Shown piece after piece: positions 63,101 through 64,000 of a stretch of DNA of 64,000 nucleotides. Both the position numbers and the translations under genes were made by a program. Origin of the DNA: Amphiura filiformis (lineage: Eukaryota > Echinodermata > Ophiuroidea > Amphilepidida > Amphiuridae); the NCBI RefSeq assembly GCF_039555335.1, contig NC_092641.1:39078437-39142436 (forward strand). Direction: 5' to 3'. Every line of letters begins with the position of its first letter. The stretch's first letter is position 1. The notes beneath the pieces are model-generated. The model saw only the letters and a list, made by a program, of their open reading frames with translations. It did not search any database and was not told the origin of the DNA.

Positions 63101-64000
63101 TGGTTGTGAAATCCCAGCCTTGTGTAGACCACGATTTCTAGTCAGCTTTATAGATCTTGTGCTATCTGTTAAAGATAACGTGATTGAAAAAGAAATCGGA
63201 TTTCTTCAATTTCAAGAAATAAGACCGATAAAGTGGTCTTTGGGTGTAAGTGGTACTTCTGAGTAGAAGTAGAACTTCGAGTGGGGGGTTTTGTATAATT
63301 ATGTGTGTGTGAGTGTGTGGTAAGTGAATGTGTGTCACGTCTGGGCCCGTTTCGGGCCTAAGTGGATAAGAGACATCCCTCGCGTGGCGATGGGAGAGAA
63401 TAGTTTAAAAACTTTTCCATCAGTAGTGAGTGACTTTTCGTGAAACTTTCAATATTAGTTTTGGGAGGATGCGATTGCATCCCTTTGGTAGGCAAATATA
63501 AAATAATATTTGGCCCGTTCTGTAAAGGGCGATTTTACAGAGGAATAAAGCGATGAAAAATAATTTCTGTGTGGAAAATATTACCTCAAAGGGTAAATTC
63601 CGCACCAGGAGTCGTGAGGAAGAACTGATAACCTCGTGAAGTGGTTCACTTAGTGATATAATTCAATATTCTTCCTTTGCGTTTTTAGATAACGTATCTT
63701 AAACATCTCCTTGGAGGCTCGCTATCTGAGGAAGATAGTTAGAATGGAGATATCGACAAAAATAAAAAATGGCTTTGGATATAAGCCTAAAAATGATACA
63801 GGTAATCGGTCTGTTGCTATTTGTTTTGGTTATGGAATAGCTTTAGGCCTGTACAATGTATACGTCGCGTTTCTTAAACATGTTAGGCGTTGAGCTTAAC
63901 AGGTACCATCTTGCTTCATATATATTTGAAGCAGAGATTAACTTGTCATGATAAAGATGACTTTCTTTATTTTTTATGCTTTATGTGTAATTTTCCTTAT
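60134..64000 (-). mobile_element. Penelope-like element tandem unit 3 (partial, gap and noisy sequence)
   Basis: It starts in register with units 1 and 2 but shows more subrepeats: A at 60134-60862, the start of B at 60863, an N gap, another A from 61107, A again at 61834-62567, then B from 62568. From 63,270 it continues like 46,173 of unit 1 and leaves the window before the RT 3' end. Many single-base indels relative to units 1 and 2 after the gap (for example near 61250, 61580, 62340) look like uncorrected long-read sequence. Confidence 0.8.
60903..61106. other. Assembly gap (Ns)
   Basis: About 200 Ns interrupt subrepeat B right after its first 40 bases. The sequence resumes inside an A-type subrepeat. 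True distance and subrepeat number are unknown. Confidence 0.99.

Noticed and set aside
44749..64000. Possibility that the array is a histone gene cluster
   Set aside because: Stem-loops and CCAAT boxes fit, but no H1, H2A, H2B, H3 or H4 coding sequence occurs in any frame of the unit.
44749..64000. Telomeric location suggested by an EN-minus RT
   Set aside because: No TTAGGG-type tandem repeats are visible anywhere in the window.

Overview
This is repeat-dense nuclear DNA from an animal, most likely a marine deuterostome such as an echinoderm or hemichordate. The pointers are intron-containing genes with GT-AG splice sites, an Ly6/uPAR-type GPI-anchored protein, many TAGGCCTA-type words, inverted-repeat DNA elements, non-LTR and Penelope-like retroelements, and metazoan histone-type mRNA 3' stem-loops. 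The species assignment is inference. I see no prokaryotic operons, rRNA genes or CRISPR.

Layout. 0-9.7 kb: a decayed non-LTR reverse transcriptase next to a hammerhead-like motif, then tandem and inverted repeats and a 68-bp perfect palindrome. 10.1-23 kb: two tandem copies of a three-exon minus-strand gene for a secreted, GPI-anchored 10-cysteine Ly6/uPAR (LU) protein, separated by a second decayed RT and several MITEs. Intron 1 of the second copy carries about 1.6 kb of a 44-bp satellite. 23-32.5 kb: foldback elements, a possible solo LTR and GC-rich repeats, with no convincing gene. 32.5-41 kb: two intronless plus-strand genes for a five-membrane-segment, GPCR-like protein inside a segmental duplication that also carries CRE-like sites and tRNA-like relics, plus a third fragment lacking the gene. 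41.5-44.7 kb: a TIR element with repeated 29-bp palindromes and a foldback ending at the array edge.

44,749 to the window end is the most interesting part: a head-to-tail array of a 7.69-kb unit (two complete units and a third running off the window). On the minus strand each unit encodes ORF1 (291 aa, basic tail) and then a Penelope-like reverse transcriptase (about 696 aa if frame-corrected) with no visible GIY-YIG endonuclease. ORF1 is followed at 24 and 56 nt by two stem-loops of the replication-dependent histone mRNA type, one of them perfect, with a purine-rich HDE-like tract. The RT is followed by a third such stem-loop. The regions upstream of both ORFs carry several CCAAT boxes. I infer a retroelement, or domesticated RT family, that uses cell-cycle-linked, non-polyadenylated histone-type 3' ends. 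I know of no described Penelope-like element with this arrangement, but I could not search.

Caution: both RT copies carry frameshifts, mostly in homopolymers and at different places, and unit 3 contains an N gap and many small indels. Assembly and sequencing error therefore affects how intact the genes look.
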